Positions 20,488-32,254 of a DNA stretch of 64,000 nt are shown piece after piece. The position numbers and the translations under genes are program-made. The DNA is taken from assembly GCF_036884655.1 (NCBI RefSeq), contig NC_088347.1:15133501-15197500 (forward strand). The letters are read 5' to 3'. Numbering within the stretch: the first letter of the stretch is position 1; the number at the start of each line of letters is the position of its first letter. The notes under the pieces are model-generated. The model saw only the letters and a program-made list of their open reading frames with translations. It was not told where the DNA came from and made no database searches. Source of the DNA: Musa acuminata AAA Group. Lineage: Eukaryota > Streptophyta > Magnoliopsida > Zingiberales > Musaceae.

Positions 20488-21420
20488 AGTTAGGATCAAG
20501 AGTGGCACAAAGGGGGGGGGGGGGGGGGGGGGGGGGTGGGTTATTGCTTTCATAAAATCACGTCAAGTTTTCATTCGATGAAATTGTATCGGAAAGACAT
20601 TTAAACTTAAAACATTTGCAAGAGTAGTAATAAGCAGATAAAGCAATTGCAAAAAAAGTAAACAAGTAGAGAAATGGAGGCACACCAATTTTATAGTGGT
20701 TCGGCCGTCGTGACCTACATCCACCCTCGATTCCTCTTCAATTGAGGCCACCAGCTTCTACTACTAATCTTCTTTCAATGGGCGAAGATCAACTACCCTT
20801 ACAACTCTTTCTCCTTTGTATAGGTTTAGGAGATAACTTGTACACCCCTCAAGTTAACCCTCACACATCTCTCTTAGAACAACCTCTAAGCTCAAGGAGG
20901 AGGGAATTCAACTTTTTAACACTTTTATCTCATAATCATAGCCCCTTTCTACTCAATTTCTTGCTATCCTAAGCAAGAAAGAGTGAGGTATTTATATATC
21001 TCAAATGGCTTCAAAAATGGAACCAAAAAATGTCTTATCCCAAGTTTCCCTGGTCTTGGCGGTACCATCGCTTGTGTTGGGTGGTACTACTACCTGTAAC
21101 ATTGACACTGGGTAGTACCACCGCCCAGATTAGCAATACCACCACCTAACATAGTTTGAAAGACTGTGTTTGGGTGGTACCACCACCTAGACTGACAGTA
21201 CTATTGCTTGACAATCTGGGAGATTATGTTTAGGTGGTACCATCGCCCATTCTAGCGGTGCCACCACCGAGGCCAGTTGTGGGTCACTGAATGGGCCTTT
21301 CACTTGGCCTAAAACAATCCTAATTCGGGCTCAATTAGCTCCTAATTGAGTTGGCCTAATTACATTCTAAAATAACTCAATTAGAATTAAAACTACTTCG
21401 ATGTAGATAATTATTATAAA
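20488..21420 (-). mobile_element. Partial minus-strand LTR in the array
   Basis: Starts AGTTAGGATCAAGAGTGGCAC, then a run of 25 G (20512-20536). Continues like the E4 LTR but stops at ATTATTATAAAG, where a second LTR starts within its own G tract. AAAG is shared at the junction. Missing are the last 0.4 kb of LTR, an RT fragment and an LTR start. Confidence 0.8.
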
Positions 21421-22668
21421 GAGGGGGGGGTGGGGGGTGGGTTATTGCTTTCGTAAAATCACATTAGTTTAAAATTTTCATTCGATGAAATCGTATCGGA
21501 AAGACATTTAAACTTAAAACATTTGTAAGAGTAGTAATGAGCAGATAAAGCAGTTGAAAAAAAAGTAAACAAGTAGAGAAATGGAGGCACACCAATTTTA
21601 TAGTAGTTCGGTCGTCGTGACCAACTTCCACTCCCGATTCCTCTTCACTTGAGGCCATCAGTTTCTACTACTAATCTTCTTTCAATAAGCGAAGATCAAC
21701 TACTCTTACAACTATTTCTCCTTTGTATAGGTTTAGGAGATAACTTGTACACTCCTCAAGTTAACCCTCACACATCTCTCTTAGAACAACCTCTAAGCTC
21801 AAGGAGGAGGGAACTCAACTTTATAACACTTTTATCTCATAATCATAGCCCCTTTCTACTCAATTTCTTGCTACCCTAAGCAAGAAAAAGTTAGGTATTT
21901 ATAGATCTCAAATGGCTTCAAAAATGGAACCAAAAAATGTCTTATCCCAAGTTTCCCAGGTCTTGGGCGGTACTACTGCCTACAACACTGACACTGGGTG
22001 GTACCACCACGCAGACTAGCAGCACCACTACCTAACATAGTTTGGGAGACTGTGTTTGGGTGGTATCACTGCCCTGACTGATAGTACCATTGCTTGATAC
22101 AATCTGGGAGATTGTGTTTACGCGGTACCATCGCTCATTCTAGCGGTGCCACCACCTGGGCCAGTTGTGGGTCACTGAATGGGTCTTCCACTTAGCCCAA
22201 AACAACCCTAATTCAGGCTCAATTAGCTCCTAATTAAGTTGGCCTAATTACATTCTAAAATAACTTAATTAGAACTAAAACTACTTCGATCTAGATAATT
22301 ATTACAAAGTATTAATCACATGTTGTCCGACATGTCATTGGTTCATCCGGCGATTCATCCGACCCTTCAACGCATCATCCTCGCCTTCAACATATTGTCT
22401 TTCAGCAACATTCGATCTCCTTAGCGCAATGTCGGATCTTCTTGGGTCGATGCCCAAACTTATGACACCAAGCCTTTTGTCGATACATTGATCGATCCTT
22501 CGGCTCGACATCCAATCTTCTTATATATTCTACTTTAGCTCAACAATGATTCTTTCTAGTTTAATCAAATTGTCTCTCCATAATTGAAGCTAGTCCTACG
22601 TCACTTAAAATAAATATTAGATCATAAACTTTTCAACTGATTTCATCATCAAAACCCGATTTTCAACA
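21421..22668 (-). mobile_element. Minus-strand LTR in the array
   Basis: Starts in the G tract (GAGGGGGGGGTGGGG), close in sequence to the E4 LTR and the one at 22845, and ends TTTTCAACA before RT fragment 2. The reverse TATA region is near 21893. Confidence 0.85.
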
Positions 22669-22844
22669 CATTTATGAACTGAAGCAAGCTTCTCTAAATT
22701 GGAACATAAGATTTGATGAGGCGATCAGATCTTATGACATCCTTAAGAATGAAGATGAGCCTTATATGTACAGGAAGGTAAGTGAGAGTATTATCACCTT
22801 CTTGGTGTTAGGAATGATGTAGGAATACTATCCATAGTAAAAGC
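22669..22844 (+). pseudogene. Copia-F RT fragment, array copy 2
   Basis: Same stretch as copy 1, with an internal deletion of about 25 bases that removes the YVDD region (TTCTTGGTGTTAGGAATGAT). Ends at AAAGC before the next LTR. Confidence 0.82.
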
Positions 22845-24186
22845 AATTAGGATCAAGAACGACATAAAGAGGGGGGGGGGGGGGTGGGTTGTTATTGCTT
22901 TCATAAAAATCACGTTAGTTTAAAATTTTCATTGGATGAAATCGTATCGGAAAGATGTTTAAACTTAAAACATTTGCAAGGGTAGACGTTTAAACTTAAA
23001 ACATTTGCAAGGGTAGTAATGAGCAAATAAAGTAGTTACAAAAAAAGTAAACAAGTAGAGAAATGGACGCACACCAATTTTATAGTGGTTCGGTCATCAT
23101 GACCTACATCCCTCCCGATTCCTCTTCACTTGAGGCCACCATCTTCCACTTCTAATCTTCTTTCAACGGGTGAAGATCAACTACCCTTACAACTCTTTCT
23201 CCTTTGTATAGGTTTAGGAGATAACTTTTATACCCCTCAAGTTAACCCTCACACACCTCTCTTAGAACAACCTCTAAGCTCAAGGAGGAGGGAACTCAAC
23301 TTTTCAACATTTTTATCTCACAATCATAGTCCCTTTCTACTCAATTTCTTGCTACCCCAAGCAAGAAAGAGTGGGGTATTTTGAGAACTCAAATGGCTTC
23401 AAAAATGGAACAAAAAAATGTCTTATCCTAAGTTTCCTTGGTCTTGGCGGTACCATCGCTTGTGCTGGGCGGTACTACTGCCTGCAACACTAACACTAGG
23501 TAGTACCACCGCCTAGACTAGCAATACCACCACCTAACATAGTTTGAGAGACTATGTTTGGGTGGTACCACTGCCTAGACTAACAGTACTATTGCTTGAC
23601 ACAATCTGGGTGATTATGTTTAGGTGGTACCATCGCCCATTCTAGCGATGTCACCACCTAGGCCTGTTGTGGGTCACTGAATGGGCCTTCCACTTGGCCC
23701 AAAACAATCCTAATTCGGACTCAATTAGCTCCTAATTGTGCTGGCCTAATTACATTCTAAAATAACTCAATTAGAATTAAAACTACTTCGATGTAGATAA
23801 TTATTATAAAGCATTAATCACATATTGTCCAACATGTCATTAGTTCATCCGACGGTTCGTCCGACCCTTTAGTGCATCATCCTCTCCTTCGACATATTGC
23901 TCAATCGGTATATTGTCTTTCAGCAACATTTGATCTCCTTGGCGCAATGTCCGATCTTCTTGGTTCGATGCCCAAACTTATGGTAGGAAGCCTTCTATCA
24001 ACACATCGATCGATCCTTCGGCTCGACATCCAATCTTATGATATATTCCACTTTAGCTCAACATTGATTCTTCCTGGTTCAATCAAATTGTCTCTCCATA
24101 ATTAAAGCTAGTCCTGCATCACTTAAAATGAATATTAAATCATAAACTTGTCAACTGATTTCATCATCAAAACCCAATATTCAACA
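22845..24186 (-). mobile_element. Minus-strand LTR in the array
   Basis: Starts AATTAGGATCAAGAACGAC, G tract from about 22872, ends AATATTCAACA. A short direct duplication of ACATTTGCAAGGGTAG occurs at about 22969-23016. The TATA box has decayed (GGGGTATTTTGAGAACTC near 23374). Confidence 0.85.
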
Positions 24187-24388
24187 CATTTATGGACTGA
24201 AGCAAGCGTCCCAAAGTTAGAACATATGATTTGATGAGGCGATCATATCTTGTGACATCCTTAAGAATGAAGATTTACCTTATATGTACAGAAAGGTAAG
24301 TGGGAGCATTATCACCTTCTTGGTATTATATGTGGATAACATCCCTGATTATTAGGAATGATATAGGAATACTATCCATAGTAAAAGC
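24187..24388 (+). pseudogene. Copia-F RT fragment, array copy 3 (joins 38698)
   Basis: Third copy of the RT segment. It ends at AAAGC (24384-24388), duplicated at 38698-38702, where the same frame goes on as KAWLSRHFS. So 24389-38697 is an insertion in Copia-F, and this copy is the one attached to the original downstream gene. Confidence 0.85.
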
Positions 24389-25996
24389 ACTTAGGATCAA
24401 GAGTGGCACAAAGAGGGGGTGGAGGGGGGTGGAAGGGGGGGGGGGGGGGGGGTGAATTAGTGCAGCGGATAAAACATCAGTTGAATAAAAATCTTCTTGT
24501 TATAAAAACCGATCTCAAAAATATATACTTAAAAGCGTATGCGAGCGTAGGCGTAGTAAAAGCACAGTAAGGAGGAGAGGTAGTTTGCTATAAAAGTAAA
24601 TTGCTCAAAGTAAATGCAAACCGAGTTTATAGTGATTTGGTCGTTGTGACCTACATCCACTCCCGATTCCTCCTCCATTGAGGCCACCAGCATCCACTAT
24701 TGGTCTTCCTTCAATAGGCGAAGATCAAGCCCCTTTTACAGCTCTTTCTCCTTTTACCAAGTTTAGGAGAGAACCCTTACACCCCTACTTACTCCTCTCT
24801 CAAACTATTCTAACACTTAGAAGAAGGAGAGGAGTTTACTCAAGATTGCAGTAGTGTTTCTTTCTTTTTTTCACTCTCAATACTTGTGCGTTTTAACCAA
24901 GGATGAGAGGGATATTTATATGCTTCAAGTTTATTCAAACTTGGAGTATAAAAATGTCTCATCCCGAGTCCTAGAGGTACAATCGCTTATGCTAGGCGAT
25001 ACCATCGCCTACAGCACTAACACTAGGCGGTATCACCAACTGCAGCACTGACACTGGATTGTACCACCACTCAGTCTGGCAGTACCACCACTTGGAAGAT
25101 TGTGTATGTGTGGTACCACCGCCTGACATAGTCTCGAAGATTGTGTCATGATGATGCCACCTGTTGGGTCACTATTTGGGCCTTTCATTAGGCCCAACAT
25201 AGTCTATACATAGGCCCAACTGGCCCCTAATTGGGTTGACCTAATTTTAATCCTAATTATGTGCTAACTACTAAATCTAAGACAATTACTAAGCTAAACA
25301 AGTCCATAAGTCTTGGTTTCTTCTGGCGAGCGTCCGACGATCTTCCGGCGAACTTTCGACAATCTCTTGGCAATGTTCCAACGGACTCGCGGCAAGCTCC
25401 TGGACTTTATGACGATCTTCTTGGTGAGTTCCGATGAGCTTCTTTGGCAATCTCTTGGACTTCTCGATCAATTCTGGTAGAACTTCCGATGAACATCTGG
25501 ACTTCTGGCAAACTCTCGAACTCTCAACGAAATCGCGTCCTTGACTACAAGACTTCATTTTGCTTTATGCCTTACTATCATAGTTAATCTTGCACACATA
25601 AAACCTATTTTGATCTAGACAATTAATACTAAGCTAATCAGATGTTGTCCGTAACGTGATTGGTTCATAGATGCCTCGTCTAATTGTTCGATGCATCGTC
25701 ATCTCTTGTGGCCTATTGCCCAATTGGTCAATTGACCTCCGTAACTTTGATTTTCTTAGTGCAATATCTGCTTTTCTTGGCCCGATGCCCGAACTTATAG
25801 CCTGAAGCCTTCTGTCGATACGCCGACCGATCCTTTGACTTGACGTCCAATCTTCTTATATGTTTTTCTCCAATTCAACATGATTCTTCCTACTTTAATT
25901 GTCTCTCCCTAATCGAAGCATCCTGTGTCACTCACAATGCAAATTAAATCATAAACACTATCAATTGGTTTCCTCATCAAAATCTGAGATTCAACA
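24389..25996 (-). mobile_element. E5 3' LTR
   Basis: Starts ACTTAGGATCAAGAG (decayed TGTTAGGATC), G-rich tract 24412-24451, reverse TATA region near 24913, ends TGAGATTCAACA. Followed by the reverse polypurine tract (ATCTCTCCCTTTTTGATGATG). Belongs to a different subfamily from the array LTRs. Confidence 0.88.
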
Positions 25997-26492
25997 ATCT
26001 CTCCCTTTTTGATGATGATAACCAATTGATGATGGAGTTAACCTTAACTCCCCCTATTAATATGCCATATTGATAGAACTCTTAGATTCAAAAATCCAAG
26101 TAACATGTTATCATAAACTTATGCATAACATCAATACACTTCTCCCCCTTTTGTTATCAATAAAAAGGAGAAGTGCAAATTTCAAGTGTTTGAGATACAA
26201 GCTTTACAACATTGCATAATAGAATAATCTCAAGTTTCATCATCATTGCAGTTTGTAAGCTAGTAAATTTAGCAAGTGTTGCAACATATTAGAACATGCA
26301 AGCTAGCAGATTTTATATCACTTTACAACATGTTTAATCACAAAATCATCATTAACTTTAAATATGTGCAAGATTGCAAATTTTGCAAGTTTGCATTTTT
26401 GCTTCTCTTTTGAGATGAGCAAGCTAGTAAGTTTTGCTCTCTTTGCAATGTGCAAGCTAACAAGTTTCAGCTTCTTCTTCCATATATCATCT
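25997..26492 (-). other. E5 tail, part next to the 3' LTR
   Basis: Reverse of the non-coding tail: polypurine tract, then TTCTCCCCCTTTTGTTATCA (a second purine tract on the minus strand) and reversed GCTAGCTTGC-type repeats (GCAAGCTAGTAAG). Interrupted at 26492 by E6 and continued at 32255. Confidence 0.78.
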
Positions 26493-26820
26493 GATAGAAC
26501 CCTAAGGTTTTATCGTAAAAGAAATGAAAGAAATGGAAGAAAATGGGATGATCACTTCGAGGGGATCGGCCTCCTTAATCGCTTCGAGGGGATCAGCCTC
26601 CTAGGGTTTATCATAACGCTGAATAATATTTTAATGATTGATTTATTAATTCCTTTAAAGAAAGGGTTATATCACTATTTATAGAGTTCCATCTAGAGTC
26701 CACTAGGACTTGGACTCTTAATAGTAAATAAATATTAAATAAACTTCTACCCGACTCTAACTAAACTAAATAGACTCAATAGACATTATTCAAAGCTCAT
26801 AAAATAAAAGGGTCCTAACA
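26493..26820 (-). mobile_element. E6 3' LTR
   Basis: On the plus strand TGATAGAACCC ... GGGTCCTAACA. It contains a short duplication (CGAGGGGATCGGCCTCC twice). It aligns along its length with 31926-32254, with visible substitutions, so E6 is older than E3. Confidence 0.92.
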
Positions 26821-27847
26821 ATTCCTCCCTCTTCAAATCAGTCTTGTCCTCAAGGCAGCATCAAACTTGGGAGCTTCTATTTCAGCACTTCAATCATAGG
26901 CTATTTGCAATGCATCACAACCCATTGATCAAGCAAGTATGGTCTCCACTTTTTGATAGTGTAAGTAATAGGTCTATCTTTCAGTATAGTAAGCATTGTA
27001 AGAAACTCTTGGCCTTGTATAATCAATTTTATCTTTCAACATTTGCTATCATAAGTTAAAATTTATCTATCATCCATCTTTACTTTGAATCTGTTATAGC
27101 CTTCAATGTTATGGGCCAATCAGTTAACGGTCTTATTGTTCATAAAATTATTAGTGCTACCAGTATCAATCAAAACTATAACATGCTGATGTTCTAGAGT
27201 TCCGCCAACTTTTATAGTTTACGGGTTAGAGTAGTCGGTTTATGTATGCATCGTATGTTTGGTAGGTCCAACATCTTCATTAGAATCTATACCTTCATGA
27301 TCGGAGTCCACATTCTTAGCTTCCGGTTCCTCTCCAATTGGTTCCATCATCAGAAGTTGCCCTTGTTTACATCGGTGCTCTATACTCCACTTTTTATCAT
27401 AGTACAAACCCCTTGCTAATCTTTCCTTGCTAATTTTTTTCTTATGTAGATGTGTGAATGAGATCGTAGCTATCATAGTGTGGGGTTGATGAGCCTTAGC
27501 TTCACACCGGATATTTGGATTAAGTCCTTCAATAAATGTACTTAGAAATTATCGTTTTGACTAATCTCTAGCTTGATTTAATAATCTTTCAAACCTACTC
27601 TGATATTACTACACTGTAGAAGTCTAACAAATTTTGGCGAGTTGTTCATCCACATTCTCGTATTCCAATGGGTCAAAGCAAACAAGAAGCCCTCTTTTGA
27701 ACTACTCCCATGAAGGAACGCCATGGCAAGTTTCATACAAATCGTACCACTGGATTGCATCTCCATCGAGCTATATTGAGGCCACTTCTACCTTATATTC
27801 TTTTGGGGTTCTGTGAAAACGAAAAAAATTTCTTGCCCTAGAGATCC
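26821..27847 (-). pseudogene. E6 gag C-terminal half and protease start
   Basis: Minus strand from 27847 leftward: FRFHRTPKEYKVEVAS, DGDAIQWYD, HGVPSW (gypsy gag core), later ATISFTHLHKKK, a knuckle remnant ending EHRCKQGQLLMMEP, and the retroviral-type protease motif LIDTGSTNNF near 27150-27180. The reading frame is broken several times. Shortly after the protease the sequence passes straight into the polypurine region at 26821-26870, so the whole of RT, RNase H and integrase is gone. Confidence 0.82.
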
Positions 27848-29441
27848 TGTTGAATCTCAGATTTTGATGATGAAACTAATTGATTGTGTTTAGATGTTTA
27901 ACTGCATTTTGAGTGATGCAGGTCTACTCGATCAGGATTAGACAGTTAACGCAGGAGGAATTGGCGTTGCGTCGGAGGAGATCACGTTAGGATATTGGAT
28001 GGCAGAAGGCTTCGGACGTCAGGCATCGGGCCAAGTGCGGAATTACGCCAAGGATATCAGGGTTGCGGAGGTCAACCGTCGATTGGGCAACAAGCCGCAA
28101 GAGAGGACGATGCACTAAAGAATCGGACGAAGTGCCAACCAATGACGTGCCGGGCAACAAAATGTCAATTCTTATTGTAATAATTGTCTAGATCGGAGTA
28201 GAGTTTTGGCTTGTGTGTGCAGGATTAATTACGATAACAATGAAGACATAAAGCGAAACAAAGTGTCGGAGTCAAGCGCAAAGAATTTGTTGCGAGTTCG
28301 CGAGTTCGACGGAAGTCCGAAGGTTCATCGGGAATGCTGTCGGAACTAGCTGAGAATGAGTAGGGAGCTTGCCGAAGGGTTTTTTGGAAGCTCGCCGGAA
28401 GGTTCGTTGGAAGTTCGCAGAGACCACTGAGAAAGATCAGAACTTGCCGAAGAAGCTCATTGAAACTCGCCAAGATCAAATCGTGAAGTCTAGGAGCTTG
28501 CCGGGAGTCCGTAGAATGGTTTCCGAGAGTTTATCGGAAGACCACCGGAAGTTCACCGAAAGCTCACCGGAAGAAGTCTTGACTTGTGGACTTTGTAATA
28601 GCTTAGGAAATGTCTTTAAATTCATATTTAGCATGTTAATTAGGGTTAGGATTAGGTGTTAATCCTATAACCCAAGTAGGGGCCAATTGGGCCCAAGTTC
28701 GGACTGGTTTGGGCCAAGTTTGGAGCCCAACCAATGAGCTGAAATAGCGTAGGCGGTGGCACCGCCAGATTAGGCGGTGGCACCACCTAGAACCGGAGAA
28801 CTGAGCGATGGCACCACCCAGAACCCGAGAGGTCGGGCGGTGGACCGCCACCGACAGGCGGTGGCACCACCAGCCTCGGGAACCCAAGAGAATTCAAAAT
28901 TTGGAGCCCAAATTTGAATCCTCTTGGGGCCTATAAATACCCCTTAATTCTCAGCTGAGATGATAACCTTTGAGAAGCAAGAGATTGAGATAAAAGTCTT
29001 AGCAAAGCCTTTAGCAAGTTTTTGTTTTCAATAGCTTGAGTGTTCACCTCCCTCTTTCTCTTTGAAAATTTGTAAGAGTGTAAACCACTTGTAAAAGGTT
29101 GTAAGAGGGATATTTGTCCTTCCCCTTCAAAGTGATTTGCTAGTGGAAGTTGGGATTCTCTTCGAAGAAGGCTTCGCAAGTGGATGTAGGTCATTTTTAC
29201 CGAACCACTTTAAATTGGTGTGTTCTCTGGTTTGCATTTACTTATTGCTATTTACCTTACTGCAAACCTTCATACGTGCTTTACTTCCTCATTACTTTTG
29301 CTGCACACCTTTACGAACATTCTTTCAAGATAAGCACTTCCGAGTTCAATTTTTTATCGTACGAAAGATTTTTCCAAAACCGAAGTTTTAATCCGCTGCA
29401 CTAATTCACCCCCACCTCTTAGTTCCGCTCCGATCCTAACA
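27848..29441 (+). mobile_element. S2: solo LTR inside E6 gag
   Basis: Complete 1594-bp SIRE-type LTR, TGTTGAATCTCAG to CGATCCTAACA, flanked by GATCC (27843-27847 and 29442-29446). TATA box near 28931-28938. Same subfamily as the E1 LTR. The gypsy gag reads through on both sides (DGDPTSWI | SRARNFFRFH), which confirms the insertion and the absence of any internal region. Confidence 0.95.
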
Positions 29442-29936
29442 GATCCAACTGGTCGGATCTCCATCTTCCCATCTCGGAAATTCTACCTTCATGTGTGAGT
29501 AGTTTGTGTCCCAATCTTGGGGTCCTTTTCTTGTATTTTAATATCTGTGCAACATAGAACTTGAGCCCCCATCTTATTGAAATTTGATGGGGCTCTCCAG
29601 TGGGCTCTTTTTAAAATCATTAAGTGTTTCTTGCAGCCAGTTCTCAATTCTGATTTTCAATGCTTCCATTTGTGCTTTCACTGAGTTATCGATAGCCATT
29701 GCATAAGACTGCAAATCGGTAATCTCTAATTCTTGTCTTTGATGTCTGGTCAAAGGCATCAGCATTGTCAATGCAAAGTTGCTGAGGAGGTGGACGATGA
29801 GGGCAGTGTTGCGGTCGCTATGTTGGAGGGAGAGTTGCTGCCTTGTTTCTATCGCTGCATGGGGTGAGAGCGTTGGGGGCTGGGAGGCAATTGCGTTGGT
29901 GTGGCTGCAGTTGCTGCAACCCAAGGGGGCAATCAC
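29442..29936 (-). pseudogene. E6 gag N-terminal part
   Basis: Minus strand reads VKAQMEALKIRIENWLQE, then HMKVEFPRWEDGDPTSWI up to the S2 insertion point. This is the N-terminal coiled segment and capsid entry of plant Ty3/gypsy gag. Frame breaks are present. Confidence 0.78.
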
Positions 29937-31910
29937 CGAGCAGCGGGGTTGAGGCTGCGGTGATGGTGACCTACGGTTGCGGCAAAAGATGCTAAGGGGG
30001 TGGCGGAGTTAAAACGGTCGGGGTTGAGAAGAGGAATCGGTGGTGTGTGCACTACTGTGGTTGAGGCAGGGCAGCATACTTGCTGCGGTTGCTGCGTGCG
30101 CTGCTGGAGGGTGGCTGCTACAAAATGAGGGGTTGGTCGTTGGCCAGGAGCAGCGGCGACAGTGGTTGCTGGCCGGGAACTGCAGTGATCGGTGGCTGTG
30201 GTAGAAAATGCAAAGTTGCTCTGTTTTGGTCATCACGAGGAGGGAAGGTCAAGCGGCTATGGCTATGACCCAAGGGGAGGTGGGCGGCAGTGGAGAAGGA
30301 GGCAGCGAGGGTCATGGCTGGGAGACGTTGACCAGGAGCAGTAGTGGCGGTTGTTGCAATTGGTGGGTGAGGTAGCAGAGGGTGCCACTATTTTTGTTGC
30401 TGCGTGCGGCGGTGGTTGCTGCATACTTTGTTTTTGTCACACCACAGAAGGAGTTGTCCGGAAGGGTTGGGAGGCAATGATGGTGGTGTGGCTGGGGGCA
30501 GCATTGCCGAGGGCTCACTGCTACGGTGGCTGCAATAGTGCAGATGGAAGGTAGCGTTGCTCTATCTTTGTCGCACTACGGAAGGAGGCGCTAGTGATGC
30601 CGAGGGATCACATGTAGTTGAGGAAACGGTGGTGGCTGTAGTGGTCATGGTTGTCTTGTTTTGATCACCGTGAAGAGGAATGGCTGAGCGACTACAGCTG
30701 TAACCCAAGGGGAGGCAGCAATGGTGGCATGGTTAGGACAACATCACCGATGGTAGAAACGACGAGGGGGTTGGTCCGCTGGCCAGGAAACAATGGCCAT
30801 GGCCCTTCTCGCTCAAGCAGGGTGGAGCAGCAAGGAGGGAAGGCTGCTGGCTGGGGAGCAACGGTGACGGTGGTTGCTGGCTAGAATGCAGCGGCTATCG
30901 TGGGGCTGGTCGAAGGCAAGGGAGGCAGGGGCCCCTTTCGACCAGATGGGCTTCAGAGAGAAGAAGATGTAGTTGTGGCGGTTATGATGCAACGAGGAGG
31001 GGAGGTTGCTAGCTAGGGAGCAGCGGTAGCAGTGGTCGAGTGGCCGAGAAGCAACAGCAATGGTGGAGAAGGAGTCGGTGGTGTCACGGTTGGGAACAAG
31101 GGCAACTGGTGAGTTGCCTTGTTTCTGTCACTACGGATGCAGAGCAAGGGGGACTGACAGTTAGGAGGCAAGAGCAGTTGTCGCATGGTGGTGTCTCAAC
31201 AATGAAGGAGGGGGGTGGTGTTGAAGTGGCCGGGAAGCTGTAGCGGCGGTGGAGGCAACCAACGCCTATGGTAGTAGAGGGACCAGCGGCTGCTCTATTT
31301 ATATCACACCACAAAAACAGCAACGTCGACGGATCGCGTGGCCGAAGCTGGAACCAAGGGGAGGCAACTAGGGTTGTGGCTAGGAGGCAGGCGGTGGTGA
31401 TCGAGCGGTCGGGAAGCAGTGGCAGTGGTGGAGAACGGGTTGCCCTACAGTGACAGTGGAGAAGGGGAGCGGTGCTGCGGCGGGATGGGACGTTGGCAGC
31501 GTCGTCTCCTAGTAGTGGTGGTGGCTTGAGTGGGTGGCGACGGCCGACGGTAGCCTCTGGCCGGGAAGCGAGGCGATGGTGGTCACTGGTCGGAGAGCAA
31601 CTGCGGCGGGTGGGCTGGCTGGAAGCAGGGGAAGCAGGCTTGCGGCTTCTTCTTCTTTTTTCTTCTTCTTTTTTTTTTTTTGAAGATGAAGATAACTGCA
31701 GTGAGGGGGCAGTGGCAGCGGTGGTGGCTGCTGGCTAGGCAACAATGACGATGGTGGAGAAGGGGCAATGGTTGTCACTAGCCAGGACGCAGAGATTCCT
31801 TCTCAGTTGAGAAGGATCGGTGTTCATGGCTGCCAGCTTCACCCTTACAAATTTTTTTTTTTTTTTTTTTATAGCTATGGCAACACTACCGCGAGAACAC
31901 CAAGGATCAC
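29937..31910 (-). other. E6 5' leader: GC-rich, GGTGGC/GCTGCC-rich
   Basis: About 2 kb between the primer-binding site and gag, dominated by degenerate GGTGG, GCTGCTGG and GCAGCGG motifs, with T runs at about 31664-31680 and 31851-31870. It is open in many frames on both strands (up to about 90 codons), but no family motif appears, so I treat it as leader rather than gene. Base composition differs sharply from the AT-rich surroundings. Confidence 0.6.
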
Positions 31911-31923
31911 CACTCTGATACCA
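31911..31923 (-). promoter_or_regulatory. E6 primer-binding site
   Basis: Minus-strand TGGTATCAGAGTG two bases from the LTR end; initiator-Met tRNA type. Confidence 0.82.
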
Positions 31924-31925
31924 AA

Positions 31926-32254
31926 TGATAGATCGCTCAGGTTTTATCATAAAATAAATGGAAGAAATGGAAGAAAAGGGGACGATCACTTCGAGGGGAT
32001 CGGCCTCCTTGATCGCTTCGAGGAGATCGGCCTCCTAGGGTTTATCATAAGACTGAATAATATTTTATTGATTGATTTATTGATTCCCTTAAAGAAAGGG
32101 TTACATTACTATTTATAGAGTTCAACCTAGAGTCTACCAGGACTTAGACTCTTAATAATAAATAAATATTAAATAAACTTCTACCTTACTCTAACTGAAT
32201 TAAACAGACTAAATAAACATTATTCAAAGCTCATAAAATAAAAGGGTCCTAATA
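31926..32254 (-). mobile_element. E6 5' LTR
   Basis: Plus-strand TGATAGATCGC ... GGGTCCTAATA, equivalent to 26493-26820. The final CA has changed to TA. Confidence 0.92.

Larger units (their letters stand above)
18971..24388. repeat. Tandem array: minus-strand LTR + 0.2-kb Copia-F RT fragment
   Basis: The order is LTR, RT fragment 1, partial LTR, LTR, RT fragment 2, LTR, RT fragment 3, then the E5 LTR. Each RT fragment starts at CATTTATG next to an LTR terminus TTCAACA and ends at the same AAAGC before the next LTR start (TTAGGATCAAGA). The unit is about 1.5 kb. Homologous LTRs of one orientation lying 0.2 kb apart at two sites in the RT gene could have produced this by unequal crossing-over. 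Confidence 0.85.
26493..32254 (-). mobile_element. E6: defective Ty3/gypsy element with a solo LTR inside
   Basis: Minus-strand element bounded by two LTRs of 328 and 329 bp (26493-26820 and 31926-32254) and by the duplication TCATC (26488-26492 and 32255-32259). The primer-binding site is at 31911-31923 and the reverse polypurine region at about 26821-26840. The coding part retains gag, a zinc-knuckle remnant and the protease start, then jumps to the polypurine tract: RT, RNase H and integrase are deleted. Probably a chromovirus-like lineage, from the gag wording; not certain. Confidence 0.9.

Noticed and set aside
30080..31989. Many GC-rich ORFs (60-120 codons) as possible host genes
   Set aside because: Low-complexity sequence between the gypsy primer-binding site and gag, no start context or domain, both strands open.
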